In this document: positions 1-13,970 of the stretch, piece by piece
Layout: each line of letters starts with the position of its first letter
How positions within the stretch are numbered: the first letter of the stretch is position 1
From: Armigeres subalbatus
Lineage: Eukaryota > Arthropoda > Insecta > Diptera > Culicidae
DNA length: 64,000 nucleotides
Direction of reading: 5' to 3'
NCBI RefSeq assembly: GCF_024139115.2
Contig: NC_085140.1
Location: forward strand, 461,125,506 to 461,189,505
Position numbers and translations under genes: made by a program
The notes under the pieces: model-generated
What the model was told of the DNA's origin: nothing
Seen by the model: only the letters and a program-made list of their open reading frames with translations
The model's database searches: none

Positions 1-499
1 CCATAAAACCAAAACGATTTTTTGTTCTATGCGGTTTTTCGCTTGACTGTTTAAAAAAGTTTTTTTTTCGGTTGCCATCAATTTTGATGATTGGCAATGT
101 TTATGATGGTTGATTTAAACGCAGAACGCTGTTTTTGGATAATGGTTTTCGTTTAGCACCATGGGGGAATGATTTATTATGGCACAAAAATTCTGACACG
201 GTTTGAAGAATGTTTTCGTGGAGAGTGTGTTTTCGGTGTTCAGCTTCAGTTTGTATTGCCATTAATTACGGAAGCTTAAAGCGATTGAGTTTGGTTTTTC
301 AGAAACTTTTCTACCTTCATCGCCTGTTTTTCTTAGCATTTTCGTCCGCATTCTGCATAGCAACGTATCCACTGATTGACCGTCATTGATCGGAATCGTC
401 TGTCCAATTTGCATCGATGACAGATGACAGAGCACATAGCGGAACCCTTCTGGCTGTTCCACATAACTATCGTCATCCAAGTCGCGCCATTTACGTTCT

Positions 500-700
500 T
501 TTTTTTGACATAAACTACGTCTAAGAGGAAGGCTTGGGTACAGGAGACAAAATAAAAATTTCAAAATCAGGGACCGTCACGAAATTATGTAAGATTTCAA
601 ACGTTAATAGCGCCCTAATCTTTCGCTGGATTTTCAAGATTTATATATCAATCAATTCACAAACTTTACACCATATGGCTAATTCTATTAAAACGATTGC
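500..700 (+). repeat. Interspersed repeat with acgtag-dyad end, copy A
   Basis: Contains ttgacataaactacgtc and aaaatcagggaccgtcacga, then gctggattttcaagattta. Shared with 2390-2545 (inverted), 50780-50970 (inverted) and 59588-59780. Confidence 0.55.
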
Positions 701-2389
701 ATCTCAACGTCAAACTATGGGAAATTTCAATTCTTTCACGTCCGTTCAAAATTTCAGAACCAACCAATCCCGTTAATGCATCCCTAACACGGACATCAGT
801 TTGATGCAAGGTACGCACCTTTTGGCTTATCGCTTCATTTTCTTTGTGCATAAAAAGAGCCGTGTCTTGTGCCCGCGTGTCATTTTCGCTTGAGATTTGA
901 CGGCGCGCTGGAGCGTCTGGAAGTGGTCTTTATTAACAACGGCTCGGTGGCGAAAAAAACTCAAAGGTGCAGCCCAATCGGGTTGTACGCAAAGGTGACG
1001 TTGAACTATGTAGCTGTATGTAATGTACAGGTTTTCAACTTCTCTGTTCGATGAGACCAAAGCAAGCATGTTTCAAGCCCAGGGTGAATCTGTTTTCGCT
1101 GTTTATCCTGCTCTCCTGAGATTGAGTGAGATTTTAGACTAACATTTAAAAAGGAAGATAATTTTTTTTTTTTTCAAATAGACGAGGATGAATAACACTC
1201 TCAAGCGATCACATGTCCAAATTATCAATTAACAAAAACTCGCTAGAGAGTAAGAATCGTTCGATAATTGTATCTTGATTCGAAGCATTATTGGTGAACG
1301 CTACTTTTGAACTTTTTTCCCTACATAACACCAAAACACAATGCCAAACATTCGATTGAGCTGAATTGTTTACATTAAATTGGTATTAGATTAGTTGGGT
1401 TTACATTAAAATGATAATTTTGTGTTGCAAGATTTGAAAAGTTATTGCCGATAACAACTCGCCTACTTTTCACACCTGCGAAGTTATCAAATGATAATTC
1501 AAAAAATCTGGCTGATACTGTACCGCTGCGTTGCCTTGGCCGCTCCTTGACAGTTTGAGAGTTTATTGATAATAATTATCATTCCTTCACGTGAGGAGTC
1601 GGACTTTGCATTTACTCCAGCAGACACCAAGAGCCGAAGAAAGATTACCAGAACGCATTTACTGCAGCAGCGAAAAAGATTCCGAGCCTCTCTACTGGCA
1701 TCAATAGACGTAAGCGAGCAGCTGTCGTCAAACGCCCCCATGCTTTACAGAGAAAACGCGCGTGTAAGTTAGCAGAAACGAGTTAAAAGTCCTGTAAGTT
1801 GCATTAATTTGACGTCTATGCCGGCTTGAGGTTCCCAGTTAGCCTTGAGAACAAAGGCGCAGAATCCGGAGATGGCGAGATCGATTCTCGATCCGATCTA
1901 GAATGTTTCGGGTGGGAAACATTCTCACACCCTGGGCATAGTGTATCCATTGTATTTACCTCACAAGATACATACTAATGCAATGGCGGTCAAGGATAGC
2001 TTTTAATCAATAACTAAAGAAATACTTATAGATTACTAAGTTGAAAAGCAGGCCAAGTTCCATTTGGAATGTAGTGCTATGGAAGAAGAAGCTTGCAATG
2101 CACTTATGAGATTGACTGATTCACTGAAACCAATTCCTAAACTGTTAGCAAGTTTCAATACTAAATATTATCATTCGTATATATTGTAAAACACTGGAGT
2201 CATTTTTTATGCGGATGATATGGGCCACGTGAATTAAAACAAAGTTAAACCGCGTAAATTCAAAGTATGTCTGAATGAACTGCAGAAATCCTGAAATTGA
2301 GTGAAAAAAATCGCATAAAAGCGATTCTTGTAAAAAACAACCGCGTAAAAACGACTTCCAGTGTACATCGGAAAGGAAGCGTTGACCCG

Positions 2390-2560
2390 TCCTTGATCGA
2401 ATGGTCCAAGAAAATTCAAACTTCATCGGGAAATCGCTGAGATATTAACGATCAAAGTCTACCATATTTTCGTGACGTTTTTCGCTTTTTTGCACGTTTA
2501 AAGTGTACCCAATATAGAAAAGACAGACGTAGTTCTACGTCAAAATGTTCGCTTCGGTGG
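2390..2560 (-). repeat. Interspersed repeat with acgtag-dyad end, copy B
   Basis: Inverted copy: accatattttcgtgacg, ccaatatagaaaagacagac and gtagttctacgtc. Confidence 0.6.
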
Positions 2561-2631
2561 CGTTTAGGGCGGTCATTGCTGCAGCAGCAGCGCGTTGTTT
2601 ACGGTACAGATTTCATGGAGCGTGTACCAGC

Positions 2632-4349
2632 CAGGGTTGCCACTACTTTTTGGGAAAAGTCTGGCATGCTACAAATTAAAAATCTGGCAAAATCTGGCGA
2701 AGAAATTCGTCTTTATATTTTTTTTTAGTTTTTATTTAGGTGTTTTTTTAAGTTTCTAATATAAATTTATATTTTTTTTTAATTTAAGAGATTTTAGCTA
2801 AAAATGATATCTAATACTAATTATTTTTACCAATATTTGAAAATTCTGTTCTGACCCTCTTTTTGCTTTTGCTCTAGGTTTATCAATTTTTATTTCTTAA
2901 AAAGAATATCTTTTTCCGCCTAAGATATTCGTTTAAACAATTCGATATTTGTAAAATGAGATTCTTAGAAATCATACCATTTTATACAATTCAGAAAATT
3001 CAGATTGTATTGATTGTTAGATTTTAGATTAGCTCTGAAATATCTGAAAATTATAAAAAGAATATAAATAATTATGGGAACGGCTCCTGAACTTCATCTC
3101 ATAGCTCCGATGTTCATCCCATCAATAACAAAGCAATGGAAAGGTATTTGATTTGTTTCTTATTTCTGTGATTTTTTTTCAGCAGTTAGCACGCATATTT
3201 ACAGAAAGAAGCGACGAAATTGGTGCCGTATTTCTTTGTTTTGCGATGAGATGATTATATGTTCAGTGCGATGGAGATTGGAACATTTCCAAACAGCTAT
3301 TGGCGAAACTTGACTTCATTCAGAATACCGGGGTTTTGAATTTCTAAGTAACACTAAATGAAGTTCAAACCATTTTTCAATTGATCGATTAACAAACAAA
3401 CAAAGCTCAAATTAAAAATGCTCTACGGTACCCGTAAGCCCATAGGTATGCCAAAAAGAATTTTGATAAGCATAGTTAATAACTGAATATTTGTTAAAAG
3501 TGCCATCATAATTTTTATGAAATGTCCATAATAGCAGAGGATTTTGATCGTAACGTAGATCGGAGCGTAACAAGTCCATGAGAAGGGGTTAAGACAAGCA
3601 TTTGTTACTCAGAGTACGATAATGAAAAGATTTGAACAAAATTGCGCTCTGAGAATCGTGAAATGACCACTTTTACGGAGGTTCCGGATATTCCAGTGGA
3701 ATTTCGTTGGCCACTCAGACTCATGAGAACGGACCATGTCAATCATTCGCTTTTCAGAGACGGATGAGTTTTATGAACTTTCCACTTTTAAGTATGCCCC
3801 AAATCTTCCGTAAGACCTCCGGTGGTAAATAAGGTCCATCAAAAGAAGTTTAATGATGTTTCGGATCTTCCAGAAGGACGCCGAATTGACGAATAACCAG
3901 GAAATGTGATAAATCATGGAACTAGACAATGATTACATTTATTGGGATCATTGTTACAGAATGTTGTAAGCATTTCCAGAACTCGAAACGCAAGTAATTA
4001 CGACAAAAATTAGTCTTGAAAGATTCCTTCAAAACCGATTTCTAGAAACCAGCATGGCCAAACCGCAATCCGGAACAACATCCGCGGAAACCATACCTTC
4101 ACTTTATTTATAAAAGATTGAAATTGATTCAAAATGAGTTTTGCGGTCAGATTTCAGTTATTGAATGAATATGAAAATAATAACTGAATGACTCATTAGA
4201 AATGTTTGAACATGTTCATGCAGGTCATAATTAAAAAAAAATCTGTCTGAAATTTGAAAAGTCTGGCATTTTGGGTGGTTTCTCTTTTTCTCTTTTTGCT
4301 GTCAAAAAGTCTGGCAGTGCCAGATTTATCTGGCATAATGGCAACCCTG
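2632..4349. mobile_element. 1718-bp non-autonomous hAT-type transposon with 8-bp target duplication
   Basis: Ends are CAGGGTTGCCA at 2632 and TGGCAACCCTG at 4349. The octamer gtaccagc is duplicated immediately outside (2624-2631 and 4350-4357). An 8-bp duplication with CAGGG termini is typical of the hAT superfamily. Both ends carry several copies of the word tctggca, like hAT subterminal transposase-binding repeats. Nothing resembling a hAT transposase is encoded inside. Confidence 0.8.
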
Positions 4350-4579
4350 GTACCAGCCAGCGTCCGTAGCAATGAATTTCATATTTGAATTTGCGAAAAG
4401 ATTACTCTTTATTCTGCTAAATGGCCACAGACGACAGCGTTTTGAAGCTGCTGGGATCGCTACCGACGCCATAATCGCCACTTTCACTTGAGTAATGGTG
4501 ATGAAGGCCACGCTACGATGATTCTACCGCAACACTCCGACGAGCACCACTAATTCCGATGCTGGGACAGTAAGGTTCC

Positions 4580-5395
4580 AATGAAAATCGACTTTTCGAA
4601 TTACAAAAACGGGGTACTTAAAGTTTCATCTCCTCGAAAAAAATTCCTATGCAAAATTTGAGCTCAATCGGACTTCGTTAAGTGTTTGACCAAAGCGGTC
4701 AAAAATTGACTTTTTTTCAAACACAAACATTTCGCAAGGGTGCCAAATGTCTTAGCAATGCATGAAACGTCGAGAACCGGTGTTATCCCGGATAATTTTT
4801 TTTAAATTGACATTTTCGGACTTGAAAAATTTTGGAGACTTGGAAAATTTTCGAAATCGATTTGTTTTTGATGCCAATTGTCTTAGAAATGCAAGAAACG
4901 TTGAGATGTGGTGTTATCTATTAAACATTTTTTTGAAAGATATTTAGCATAAAAAAATCAATCTAAAAAAACAGTCTCAAAAATTTTCGAAGTCCCAATT
5001 TTTTTTCGAGATGACGCGACGCTAACGCTTTCGATGTTTTATGAATTTCTAAAAAAATCCGCCTAAGAAAAATCGATTTAAAAAAAAAATCACAAAGCCA
5101 TTTGTTTCATTTTTTTTTCTAGGTAACACCATTGGCATCAAAAATATAAATCGGATTTAGAAATTTTCCTGTACATCCTCCCCCTCTTGGGATATTTTCG
5201 TGTCTTGTCTTAGCACTTGCACAGCCAGTATCCTCCTCCTTGGGAAATGTTCGTGTTTCAAAAAAGTCAAACTTTGACCGCTTTGGTAAAACCCTTAACG
5301 AAGTTCGATTGAGCTAAAATTCTGCATGCGGACTTTAATTGAGGAGATGAAACTTTTGAGCACTACCCGTTTTTGAAATACGATGATCAAATATT
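4580..5395. mobile_element. About 815-bp foldback element
   Basis: The left arm (4580-4715: aaagtttcatctcctcg, gagctcaatcggacttcgtt, gaccaaagcggtcaaa) is matched by an inverted right arm (5265-5395: tttgaccgctttggta, aacgaagttcgattgagct, gaggagatgaaac). The middle contains two more paired phrases around tttgatgccaa/ttggcatcaaaa. Confidence 0.65.
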
Positions 5396-5506
5396 TCCTA
5401 TACATTCCATTGACACCCTATGAGACAGCAATCCACTGGACGCAACAGACTCAGGTGACTGCTACTTATGCCGGTGCATGCAGGGACCGCTCCCGGTTGA
5501 ATCGCG

Positions 5507-5624
5507 AACAAAATGGCTCGTGCGCGCGGGATGCTGCTTTCTGTTATGTAATAAAGTAAGCTCATTAGCTCCGCCCCTTTGTTAATCGTTATGGATTTTG
5601 ACGCGCTCGCGAGCCATTTTGTTT
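5507..5624. mobile_element. Small foldback MITE with aacaaaatggctcg ends
   Basis: Left aacaaaatggctcgtgcgcg and right gctcgcgagccattttgttt are inverted; the core carries ctccgcccctttgtt. A relative lies at 7201-7402. Confidence 0.55.
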
Positions 5625-6517
5625 GAAATTCCATAGAGAACGGTCCAACACGGTACCAGCATCGCAACCAGCTAGTTTGAGATTCTTCGGACAGCGGTTC
5701 CAGTATCGACATGAGTTGACTTTGCTAGCGTAATTGACGGTTGCTGCAAATCCGGTTTGCTCTTACTTTCGTTCTGCTGCTGTTAGTGGCTGGAAAGGAG
5801 CAATGAAAGGAACGCCAAACGCCAGTGGCGGCCGTCGACGGATAGTTGCTACAGAAAATTATTAACAAAGAGGGCGTCTGTAGCAAATAAACGGTAAATC
5901 ATTGAGCGGCTGTCGTCGCTGAAAGCATTATTCTGAATTAACTTAAGACAATGTCTTCACCGGTAGTGGTCCAAGTAACACCTGTGAAGGCCGTCGGCGG
6001 TGGTTGAAGAAATTTGAGGGCCAGAACCAGAACCAGCTTACGCGTCACATCCACGGTGAGAGATCACGGAGAGCGGGAACGGAAAACGCACAGAACGATG
6101 GCGTTGGTAGTGGTCCTAGCATCGATGGCGGTGGTTTCTGCATCTGTAGCGATTTAGCAGCAAACTATTGAGTGGCCATCGTCGGCGTCAGCGGCACTCC
6201 AGTGAAATTTTCTTGCATAGTTATTGATCTGTTTTTGTTGCAGGACCAATAAATTGGTTCTTTTCAGGACCACCATTTTATACAAGGGAAGGTTGTTGTG
6301 TGAAGAGTTTTGTTCAAAGTGCAAATCATCCGCTTTGGAACGCCTGAAAGTTGCCGTCCGTAGCAGAATCACGAACGCGCGTTGGAGGGAGATGCTACAA
6401 ATATTTACTCGCATGGATCGCATCAGCGGCAGCCAAGTGAAATTTTCTTACTTGGTTTTGTTAATTATTATGGCTTAAGAGCTGCTTTCGCTGATGATAG
6501 CCAATCGATGGTACTTC

Positions 6518-7071
6518 CCCGACCAGTAGATAGTAACAGATTTATATCAGGCCTTGTTATTCTGTTACAGCAGTTTTTTATAACAGCGGTTGTTATAAAA
6601 CATGTACCATTAGTAGTTAAAATAACAAAAATTGTAACAAAATCTCTTCTAGTTCTAACAAAAATATTACTGAATATGTTATGTTTTAAACAAAATTATA
6701 ACTCGTTGTGTTACATAAAAAGGGGTGAAAATAGCTTATACTATAACAAATTATGTTCTTGAAAAGATTATGATTACCCATAATGTAGGCAATTAACTTT
6801 GTCCAGCTGTTTCTACTTTGAATATAAGTTCAAGTTATACTGTAGGTGGTACCTTCGTTTTTTCCAATTGCTATCTACCAAAAATGTAGGCAATTTTTTT
6901 TCGGTAGAAATAAACATAACACATTATGTTATAATCATGTTATGACGATCATGAATTTTTCTTTCCTCCATCTTTGGCAGAGAATTTATACCAAAATTAT
7001 TGCAAGTTTTGTTATTTGTAACACATATTGATATATTTGTGATAAAATTTTGTTATGACTAACTGGTCGGG
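6518..7071. mobile_element. 554-bp TIR element with cccgaccag ends
   Basis: Left cccgaccagtagatagtaac and right tatgactaactggtcggg are inverted. The interior is rich in aacaaaat and gttataa words. No clear target duplication, so the superfamily is open. Confidence 0.5.
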
Positions 7072-7200
7072 TCAGGTAAGAAATTTTGATCTGAGCGCTG
7101 CTGATGCTGATGACGACCACACGACCCACACTAACGACGGGAATAAAATTTCCGGCAGGAGCTCCGTCCATGCCGATGGTGGGACCGCAGTTTGCTCTTC

Positions 7201-7402
7201 GCGACATCTCGAATGAAATGGCTCGCGCGTGCGGAAAAGCTGCTTTCTTTCAATCAATAAAGCTAACCCTGTAGCCACGCCCCTTTGGCGAGTGTTACGT
7301 TACACAATATTTGCACTCATACTAATCAACAAAGAGGCGGGACTAATGATTCTAAGGAAACTTCTATCCCCCGCGCGCGTGTCATTTCATTCGAAATGTC
7401 GC
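7201..7402. mobile_element. Small foldback MITE with gcgacattcgaatgaaatg-type ends
   Basis: Left gcgacatctcgaatgaaatg and right catttcattcgaaatgtcgc are inverted. The core has cacgcccctttgg and its partner aaagaggcggg. Related to the element at 5507-5624. Confidence 0.6.
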
Positions 7403-7924
7403 GGAGAACATCGGCAAAGTTGCTGAATTTTTTCCAGCTCTTGGCGTGGGTCGTGTGGTCGTCGTTGACAGCTGTTAGTGATTCGAAAGATACATTATTA
7501 GAAATCAATCGCCACCATTTTATACAAAAGAAGATTGAGCGAGACAAAGTTGTTCAAAGTACGATGTCAGAAAGTTGCCGTCCTTAGCAGAATCACGACC
7601 GCGAATCGTAGGAAGGTGCAACAAATATTTTTTCGCATCGATGGCGTCAGTGGCAGCCAAGTGAAATTTTCTCTCAAGATTCCACAATCTAAAACATCAG
7701 AATAATTATTTAAGTAAAAGCGTTTAAAAAATTAGTGCTTTCCATTCATTTCCACTACGTTTCAAAACGTCTTAGCGTCTAATTTTTTGTCAACGAAAAA
7801 TTTAAAAAACAATATTTTCTGGGAAAGTTTTCTTCTAAAGACACCACCTCACTAAAAGTGAGATGAAGAAAATACTTTTTTCACTTGTGTTTTTACAAAA
7901 GTTGTAGCAAAACTTCTTCTGAAA

Positions 7925-8755
7925 AACTTTGTCGAAGACGTCAAGTTCGTAATTTCATTACTTTTGGGGATATATTGCTATTTATGCCTACAAGTTTTAA
8001 ACATGTTTATCATATAAGCATACATGCGTATAAAGACGCATGGTGCATTGTTTCATCAACTCCTTGGGACTAAACTTTTTGTGCAAAAACTAAAGGTTTA
8101 TAATATTTAAAAAAAGACAAAAATACAGGGACACCGTCTTCGACCAGAAATCGTACAGACTGAACACTTGACACCTAGCATGAGACAACGGACAGGACAC
8201 ATAACACCCAGTGGACCAGCGGGGAATTTTTCGATTACGAAAAGTTCTCTCATTACCTGGGCGCACCACACCCCACATCACATTCGTCTAGACGATTTAC
8301 GTCGCTATCTGCACGGCCACGAAGCCCACTTGCATACCACTGAGAGCAAAGGTATTTGCATGAAGTTATGATCAAAACAACCTTGCATGATGTTGAGGCC
8401 TACTTGAAGTTAAACAAGAGTAATGGCAAAATACCGAAAATTGATTTATACTTTGAACAGTAGGAAACGGTTTTTGAATCAAAATACCTTACATCCGCTT
8501 ACAACTCGACGGTTCAGGTATCAAATCATAATTATTTACTTGTACTTTGAAATGCGTATAAGATTGTCTGCCACCATTTTCCTTTTGTCAAATTGCAGTT
8601 ATATCAAATATGCCTGAAAATCCATAAAAACTGTTATAACTCTTTTATTTTCCATGTTTTTAAGTTGCAACAGTCAACAAATGGCATATTTCAATATTAT
8701 CTATAACTTCATTTTACGAAATTACGAACTTGGCGTCTTCGACGACTCCAACATA
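7925..8755. repeat. Inverted repeat pair around a shared interspersed repeat
   Basis: gtcgaagacgtcaagttcgt near 7932 is matched by acgaacttggcgtcttcgac near 8720. Between them, 8090-8340 carries acaacggacaggacac and cacccagtggaccag, shared with 12570-12720. Confidence 0.45.
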
Positions 8756-11700
8756 CACGAACCTTGTATGTTGGAAAATGGATCACACTAATAGGGGATT
8801 TATCATAAGGCCTATACCCTAAAGAAGCGCATCAACTTACAGATAAAATGTCTAGAAGACATTATTACGCTAAATCGCATAATAAAAGTACTATTAATTA
8901 AACGCGCTATAAACACGATTTTAGCCACTGTGCACCATGTAAAAACAACTGTTTGCGCGCAAGTAAAAAAACGCCTGTTTTTAGCATGCTGCGCCGACTA
9001 TGCAGCGTTACGATTCCAACTTCAGCTGTTCGTCAATGAGAAAAGCGAGCACAGCAAACTGCTGCGTACGAGAAAAGGACTGACAGCACTGTGACAACTA
9101 ATCTCTCGAAATGCTTCCAAAAAATCTTGTACTCATGTCGGCCCGGTGAACGGTCGTGAAGCAGAAACTGATGGAAGACGATTTTCGACGACGACGACGA
9201 AAAAAGAAATAAATTTTGGCTGTTACGCCCTTTTCAAATGTTGGCCTAGACTTCGTTATCGAAGAACTGTTGTCAAGGCAATGGTGTTTCAACTTAACTT
9301 TGTTTCTTCCCGATGCTACATTATGAACGATGACATAATTTTGAATTAAGATATGAACTCTATGTCAATCTGAAAAATCAATTCAATGAAGCATTAAATA
9401 AACTAACATAATTTGATGGAATTGGTTGATTTTCAAACCAGAAAAAATCACATAAAATTCAGAAGAATTTTCTGTAATGATCCAGCCTATGGCTGCAAGT
9501 TTTCATAGCAAAGACAAAGACAAAAATGTGTAGAAAATGTGTAATATGAATAGAAGGTATTAAAAAGCTTTTTATTTCTATGAATCCAAATTAATACTGT
9601 TTCGTTTTAATTCACCGCTTCATTTTAACGCTACAGATACGTATTTGGACAGTCATTTCGTCTTCAGTATTTAGAACTTGACACGACTGAAACCTACAAA
9701 TATTCTAGTCCTGGAGCCCTACATGTTTCAATTCGACCTGCAAATGGAGGCTTGCACGAAACGAAAACAAAAGCACGAACACGAAAAATAAAATTACCAA
9801 ACCGTTTACATAATTGAAATTGAGTACGGGCACATATTTTTCCAAAGCTCAAGTGCAAAAAAATAGATGTTAAGCTCGTTGTTAAATTGATTTACAGCAA
9901 TTTGTGGCCTCTACGTTATAACTAGTTTTAAATGAAAATAGAATGTGGTCCCATGCAAACTCAATTTCATTCTCGTTTGAAACGTGAAACTCCGTTAAAA
10001 AACGTGATTGGCTGCGCACCTTTTTTTTCCACTCCCACTCTTCTAAATATTTAACTTCTCTCGTCAAGCAACCTGATCCTTTCGCCGATAGATAATTGGG
10101 CGAGGGAAGCCATGACTGGGCGCTTCTATCATAGTTAGGGTCGCAGCTAGGGCAAAAAACATCGAACGGAAATGATACCACGGTGCAATTTATCACCGTG
10201 GAAACTGCTGATCCTGATTTGGCAATTCCCTCCAGCAATATTGATGAGAGTTTGATTTTTTATCTTTCTTCCGTAAGGTAATTGCGTCATGGTTGGTTGT
10301 AACAGTTGTGCCTAAACTGCGTAACAGTCTATGTTATTTTTGCTTAGTCAAAAAGGTAGGTAATTACGTGAAATGCATTCAATTGTGGCTGCTGCCAGAG
10401 ACAGCCACCATTGCTGCCTGCCTTGCTGCAGTCAGTTGTAGGAAAATGCGAAACTTTCTGAATCGCGCCACCATCAAACCGCCTTTTGTGCCGGTGAACC
10501 CTCATGTGTGTATGTGTGTGTGTGAGCGTATGTGTGTTTGTGTGCAACCACCGCAACGATGATAAATTGCATTTTTCGTTCAGCAATGACGCGTACATTG
10601 CGGGTGCTGCAGGAGCGCGCGTGATGCATTGGAATATAAATTAAATTGGATGATGATGTAGACGTTATACGTAGGAGCGTTCCATCATTGTTCGCGCCTC
10701 TCCGAGCCACGGGCTAGGTTTTCATTTTTCTCAATCGTAACAAACTCACACTAGAGTGCTTCGGAAAACACATTGTCGAAAAAACGTGTCCGTCAATAAT
10801 GCTAAATCCTTGCGTGACAAATTGCTTGCGTGATTTTAAACATACGTACAATTAGAACAGACAATCATTTGACAAAACAAATCGTTAGTCAATCGACTAA
10901 TAATATTCGATGTACCATAACTGTTTCAACTTTCAGTTTTTGGGGACATCCTAGTCCCCATTCATTCCCACAAAATTGCATAACGCCGGTCGGCCGATAG
11001 ATGGGAAAATCGGTTGCCATATTCGACGGGGACATGGTGAAAAATTAAACTTTTTTTTTTCCTCTCGCAAAAACTTTTCACAGTGGTGCGCGCTAACGAT
11101 AAAGCTGAATGGGTGAAGGGGAACATCTATACGAAGTCCAACAAGAAAAAAAAACACCAACTCCATGCAGGGGCAGGACTGCAGTGTCGGATGAAAGCGA
11201 GATAAAAGGAAAAAGCGCACTTCTGTTTCCAAACCCCCGGAGATATTGTATTTATTTGTTTATTATTTATATTATTTCGATGTGCTTTTTTCCGCTAGTC
11301 TGCGGAAATGATGCAATAATTCTATCGGCCGTGTACCGACCAGAATAGCGAATGAAATGAGAAAAACATGATCCCGATATCCCCGGTTTCGCTTATGTTT
11401 TTTCGGGCTATATGTTTTTCGGTGTTGGGCCTGGGTTTTTCTATCAAAGGATGATTTATTCATTTTGGCTGGTTCTATTAGTAGTCGGTAACTTTATTAC
11501 TCCTGATTCGCGACAAAAAAATAATTGAAAATAAAATGGACAGCCCGAATTTGAAGCATAAAAAATCAGTCGGCCGTGCTATTTATATAGCTTTATCACG
11601 GAAGAAGGATTACAATTCCGACAACGCAGCCTCATCTCAGCAAGCCGTCTGCTTCCGTATTTGCTTTAGTTTGTTTGTATTGAATTCGACTGAAGGTTAT

Positions 11701-12569
11701 TTGCGATGGTGAGGGCAACGAAAGTAAACAGTTAACGGGAATTACATCGTTGGTTCAACTCGGTAATGAATTGTGTCTTTTAATTGCATTAGTGTAGCTT
11801 TTATCATTTATTTTCCTGAAGAAATGTAAATGAAGAATATGAAAAGATTGGTTCAAGGAAAGGCATTTTTCTTGCTACTTCTTAGGAGAAAGGATAGCAA
11901 CATGTCTTACCCAGGCCTATCCAGGCTTCTCTTGCTACTATGATCTTGACTATGTTTACTTCATTCAATAATTAGCAAAAATAGTAAGTAAATGTGGTCG
12001 GAGTTCTTTCGAATCCCGCCAATGAAAAAGTATGCACAAGTTTTCATGCAGCAGATCCAATTGATCAGAAATCTTATCCGACATACTTCCACCCTTTAAT
12101 TAAGGGTATCCAGCTACTAATGTACAAATGAATTGAAATGAATTAATTTCCGCAGAAAATATCAGAAGTCAGTAAAAAGGCGATTGGTGCGGTTTCGCTG
12201 AAAAAAAAATGTAGAAAACCTTAATACATTGATATCATTTCTATTTCAAAGTGGTGATGTGTTGCCGCAAAACTCAAGGACGAACAGAACGCCTCTGAGC
12301 AAAGCACAACGCGTCCGCAATTCTTTGGTATGGGCAGTGGGAGGACGCGTGAGGAGGCGCATGGTACTTCGTAGGTGTGTGTCGATGTGTCCAAGAGTGA
12401 AAATCTTATTTTGTTTACACTTTTTTGTGTAGATTTTTACACATTTTTCACTAAACTTATTTACATTGTGTTACAGAGTGTGTCTTTCCTAATTTCTCTC
12501 AAACTATTTTTCACTCATCTACAGAGGATGGCTAAAATAACTGGGATAGGATAATTAGATTAGTATAAA
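8756..12569. other. Intergenic stretch without recognised gene
   Basis: AT-rich sequence. A remnant with cagatacgtatttggacag (about 9637) echoes the foldback family at 24.5 and 45.2 kb. A GC-richer patch at 10550-10720 and a (TG)n tract are present. No ORF here shows a domain. Confidence 0.5.
10507..10546. repeat. (TG)n-like microsatellite
   Basis: Imperfect tgtgtg tract with gagcgta interruption. Confidence 0.8.
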
Positions 12570-12720
12570 TACATAAAAGACAGGATCACCATCTTCAACC
12601 AGAGGTCTAACAGTCTGAAGACTAAGCACCTAGACAACGGACAGGACATATAACACCCAGTGGACCGGTGGAGAGACGATTGACGTCGCTAACCGCACGG
12701 CCATGAAGCCCACAAGGACT
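12570..12720 (+). repeat. Interspersed repeat shared with 8090-8340
   Basis: gacaacggacaggacatata, acacccagtggaccgg and acggccatgaagcccac occur in the same order as at 8.1-8.34 kb, where an extra about 60 bp is present. Confidence 0.55.
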
Positions 12721-13039
12721 AACATTTCTATTAATCTGCTATGCAAATTTGATTGATTTAATAGCTATACGTTCCTTTCTAGGTGACTTTTCAAGAAAAA
12801 GCGTTCAAAAAATGGTCAATTTTTGCAAACAAAATTTTCTTACCAAAAATAGAAGCTATTGCCTATACGCCGATGGCTATTGAAGAACTTAGACCAGTAG
12901 GGTAATGGGTTTCGTACATTTTGATAAAAGTGTAAGTGTAAATACATATTTCCAGTCAAGTTCATATTACATTTATCTACTTCCAAGTATGCAGTAATTC
13001 AGAAAAAATATTTTAATCCTTCAGGACTTGTTTCATAGT

Positions 13040-13970
13040 ACCTTTAAAAACTCCTTCCAATATTCCCACAGAAATTCCATCGTGAATTCAGTCTGGAGGA
13101 ATATACTGGAGAAGGTCCTGGAAGATTTTTTTGGAGTATACTTTAAGGATTTTCTGAGGTAATTTCAAAATAAATTTTCGAAGCAATTTTCCGAGGAATT
13201 TCTTGGAAATTCTATTGAGGGATTTATAGAAGGATTCTTAATGTAATTTTCATGGAAACTCCTGAAGGAACTCGAAGAAGTAAAGCCAGGAAAATTTGTG
13301 AAAATATTTCCAGGGGCAAAATATGAGTGGATGTACCAGGAAAAATTGGGGTCTTTCAAAAGGATTTTCTGTAAAGGTTTCTGTAATAATTGCTGATAGA
13401 ATTTGAAATATATATACTTTCCAGCTGAATTTTTATGTTTATTTCAATTCTAGAGAAATTCGTTCAGAAATGTCAAGGGGAATTTCTGAAGGAATTACTG
13501 AAGAATTACGATTTTATAGGGGGCTTCTTGGAGGAATATTTTGGGAAATATCTGGAAGGATTTCTGGGTTGATTTTTTTTTATTTATTTATGTATTCACT
13601 TGTCTTCTGGCTAATAAAGCTCATAGAGGAATAATAATAATTATTATTATTATAGTTTATCAAAATTCATCATATTATTCATAAGTATTCCTAGAAAAAC
13701 TCCTGGAGAAATTTCCGGAAGAATTCCTGGAAGTGGGTTGAAGTTTTTATAAAGGCTCACCGACTAACCCTACACTTATGCGAGCCTTCTGGTAATGGAG
13801 TTGGGTTGGAAATTGTAGGTGAGACTTAAAAGGAGTTCGTGGCAAGTTTTTGGAGAGTTTTCGAAGCAATTCATGAAGAGTTCTTGGATGAATTTTTGAA
13901 GGAACTCCGGGGAGAATTTCAGGAGAGGAAGATCGTAGCAAGCATCGCGACCGGACGCGAAAAAAAAAAT
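13040..13970. repeat. Degenerate 24-bp repeat, aggaattcctggagaaacttccg type, field 1
   Basis: Recurrent words ggaatttc, cctggagaa and gaggaattc spaced by multiples of about 12. The region at 13560-13680 is a non-repetitive AT-rich interruption. Confidence 0.6.

Noticed and set aside
7000..7600. Frames starting MSRR on both strands
   Set aside because: They come from the inverted ends of a small foldback MITE (gaaatgtcgc) and have no domain.
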